Of a stretch of DNA of 5,100 bases, positions 4,642 to 5,100 are shown piece after piece (the first letter of the stretch is position 1; each line of letters opens with the position of its first letter). Source of the DNA: Thiopontia sp013349825 (GTDB taxonomy: Bacteria; Pseudomonadota; Gammaproteobacteria; GCF-002020875); NCBI GenBank assembly GCA_963981015.1, contig CAXCCG010000109.1, positions 1 to 5,100 on the forward strand. The letters run 5' to 3'. The notes under the pieces were generated by a model. It was not told where the DNA came from, searched no databases, and saw only the letters and a list, made by a program, of their open reading frames with translations. The position numbers were made by a program, and so were the translations under genes.

Positions 4642-4940
4642 AGATTTTTCTCCTTCATGTATTTTTTTAACTCAACATAAAAATTCTCATGTGTACCCAC
4701 TTTAAAGAAGTCGACTGAGAGTATCTCAACTTCTGTAGCAGATTCTCGATAAGCGATCAGATACTCCTGACGATTAAAGTTAAACTTATAGACTCTCACA
4801 CCGGCGAGATCACCTCTCTTCAAATCTCCGATTTCAATATCATCACAGATTAGATTCACGCTATCCTCAATCTCAGCTTTGAGAGGCTTGATTGCCTTCT
4901 TCACGAATCGTTTAAATGGAGCGTAATAAGTTACATTCAT
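4638..4940 (-). CDS. RelE/ParE-superfamily toxin (first gene of TA operon)
   Basis: A 100-aa basic protein, likely a type II toxin acting in the cytosol; RelE/HigB members cleave mRNA on the ribosome, ParE members poison gyrase, and the sequence does not decide between them. It starts with a helix pair (FKRFVKKAIKPLKAEIEDSVNLICDD, residues 9-34), then has the superfamily's strand pattern: GDLKRGDLAGVRVYKFNFN (38-56), QEYLIAYRES (58-67), EVEILSVDFFKVGTHENFYVELKKYM (70-95). The HENFY-ELKKY ending is typical of a subgroup paired with helix-turn-helix antitoxins. The ATG at 4940 fits the family's N-terminus, but it has no Shine-Dalgarno sequence and lies about 3 nt from the predicted transcription start. 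The gene precedes its antitoxin and overlaps it by 4 bp, the HigBA-like order. The operon is AT-richer than the genes to the left, in line with acquisition by transfer. Confidence 0.85.
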   Translation of the reverse strand: MNVTYYAPFKRFVKKAIKPLKAEIEDSVNLICDDIEIGDLKRGDLAGVRVYKFNFNRQEYLIAYRESATEVEILSVDFFKVGTHENFYVELKKYMKEKNL

Positions 4941-4949
4941 TGTAAATCA

Positions 4950-4979
4950 ATTATATGTCAAAATATGACAACATATCAA
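4950..4979 (-). promoter_or_regulatory. Promoter of the toxin-antitoxin operon
   Basis: On the minus strand TTGATA (4974-4979) matches the -35 consensus at 5 of 6 if the fifth base is ignored, and TATAAT (4950-4955) is a perfect -10, with an 18-nt spacer. The expected transcription start is near 4943, three nt before the toxin ATG. Seen directly: the boxes and spacing. Inferred: the leaderless or near-leaderless transcript. Confidence 0.65.
4956..4970. promoter_or_regulatory. Palindromic operator in the TA promoter spacer
   Basis: TGTCA-AAATA-TGACA is a perfect 5-bp dyad with a 5-bp centre that lies wholly between the -35 and -10 boxes and abuts the -10. A protein bound here would block RNA polymerase. 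The likely binder is the helix-turn-helix antitoxin, alone or with the toxin, as is usual in type II systems. The dyad is seen; its binder is inferred. Confidence 0.5.
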
Positions 4980-4987
4980 GTCACCAA

Positions 4988-5002
4988 TCGAGCACCACTC
5001 GA
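4988..5002. repeat. Short perfect inverted repeat upstream of the TA promoter
   Basis: TCGAG-CACCA-CTCGA has 5-bp arms and a 5-bp centre. Its centre (4995) is 32 bp, about three helical turns, from the centre of the operator-like dyad at 4956-4970, but the arm sequences differ. It has no T-run on either side, so it is not a clear terminator. It could be a second regulatory site or chance. Nothing recognisable is coded between it and 5100. Confidence 0.3.
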
Positions 5003-5100
5003 CCATCTTCAGCAGATAGCCAACTATTGATGAAAAGTCAGCGACGGCAAAGAGTCAGGTCCTGCCGTGTGATGACCAGATTTCACAGTCGCACCAGAGG

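Noticed and set aside
5024..5100. Minus-strand frame open to the window edge (24 codons) and a plus-strand frame from ATG at 5030
   Set aside because: Neither shows a family motif or start signal; both may be chance.
1..5100. CRISPR array, tRNA or rRNA gene, complete insertion sequence
   Set aside because: No regularly spaced repeats, no tRNA cloverleaf pattern or rRNA stretch, and no full transposase frame were seen on either strand.

Overview
The window looks like chromosomal DNA of a gammaproteobacterium. The best pointer is the metallo-beta-lactamase-fold hydrolase at 1777-2403, which lines up end to end with E. coli YcbL/GloC as I remember it. GC content is near 50% over the envelope genes and falls to about 40% over the toxin-antitoxin pair, by hand counts of single lines. 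No genus can be named from the sequence alone.

Layout. (1) 1-176 holds no supported gene, but carries a good sigma70-type promoter (139-167) that ends about 3 nt before the start codon of a 115-aa exported protein of unknown function (177-524, + strand). (2) 525-589 lies between that gene and a convergent one. It holds a 16-bp tandem duplication across the stop codon and an 8-bp inverted repeat with a 32-nt loop. The loop begins with a 12-mer that recurs at 1394-1405. (3) 590-3848 is a run of five minus-strand genes, read from right to left: an exported protein with two OB-like modules, an OmpA-family peptidoglycan-binding lipid-envelope protein with thrombospondin type 3 repeats, GloC, an 86-aa protein of unknown function, and an exported SIMPL (DUF541) protein. 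The first four are closely spaced (39, 5 and 23 nt) and look like one transcription unit. The SIMPL gene follows after a 150-nt gap and may have its own signals. Three of the five have signal peptides, so the cluster is mostly about the periplasm and outer membrane, with one cytosolic thioester hydrolase inside it. (4) 3912-4198 is a decayed mobile or toxin-antitoxin remnant. A frame that starts like the N-terminal arm-type DNA-binding domain of a tyrosine recombinase runs into what looks like an antitoxin tail, then overlaps by ATGA a 36-aa stub of a PIN-domain (VapC-like) toxin. (5) 4315-4940 is an intact toxin-first toxin-antitoxin operon: a RelE/ParE-superfamily toxin followed, with a 4-bp overlap, by an antitoxin with a helix-turn-helix. 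Its promoter (4950-4979) has a perfect TATAAT, an operator-like palindrome in the spacer, and almost no 5' leader before the toxin start. (6) 4980-5100 shows a short hairpin and nothing coding that I recognise.

How it fits together. The right third (3912-4980) is accessory DNA: two toxin-antitoxin loci in the same direction, one dead and one apparently alive, with an integrase trace. It abuts the envelope gene cluster directly, so the promoter region of that cluster (3849-3911) lies next to the truncated PIN gene. I see no complete undescribed system. The most unusual items are the integrase-arm/antitoxin fusion frame and the near-leaderless toxin promoter with its in-spacer palindrome.
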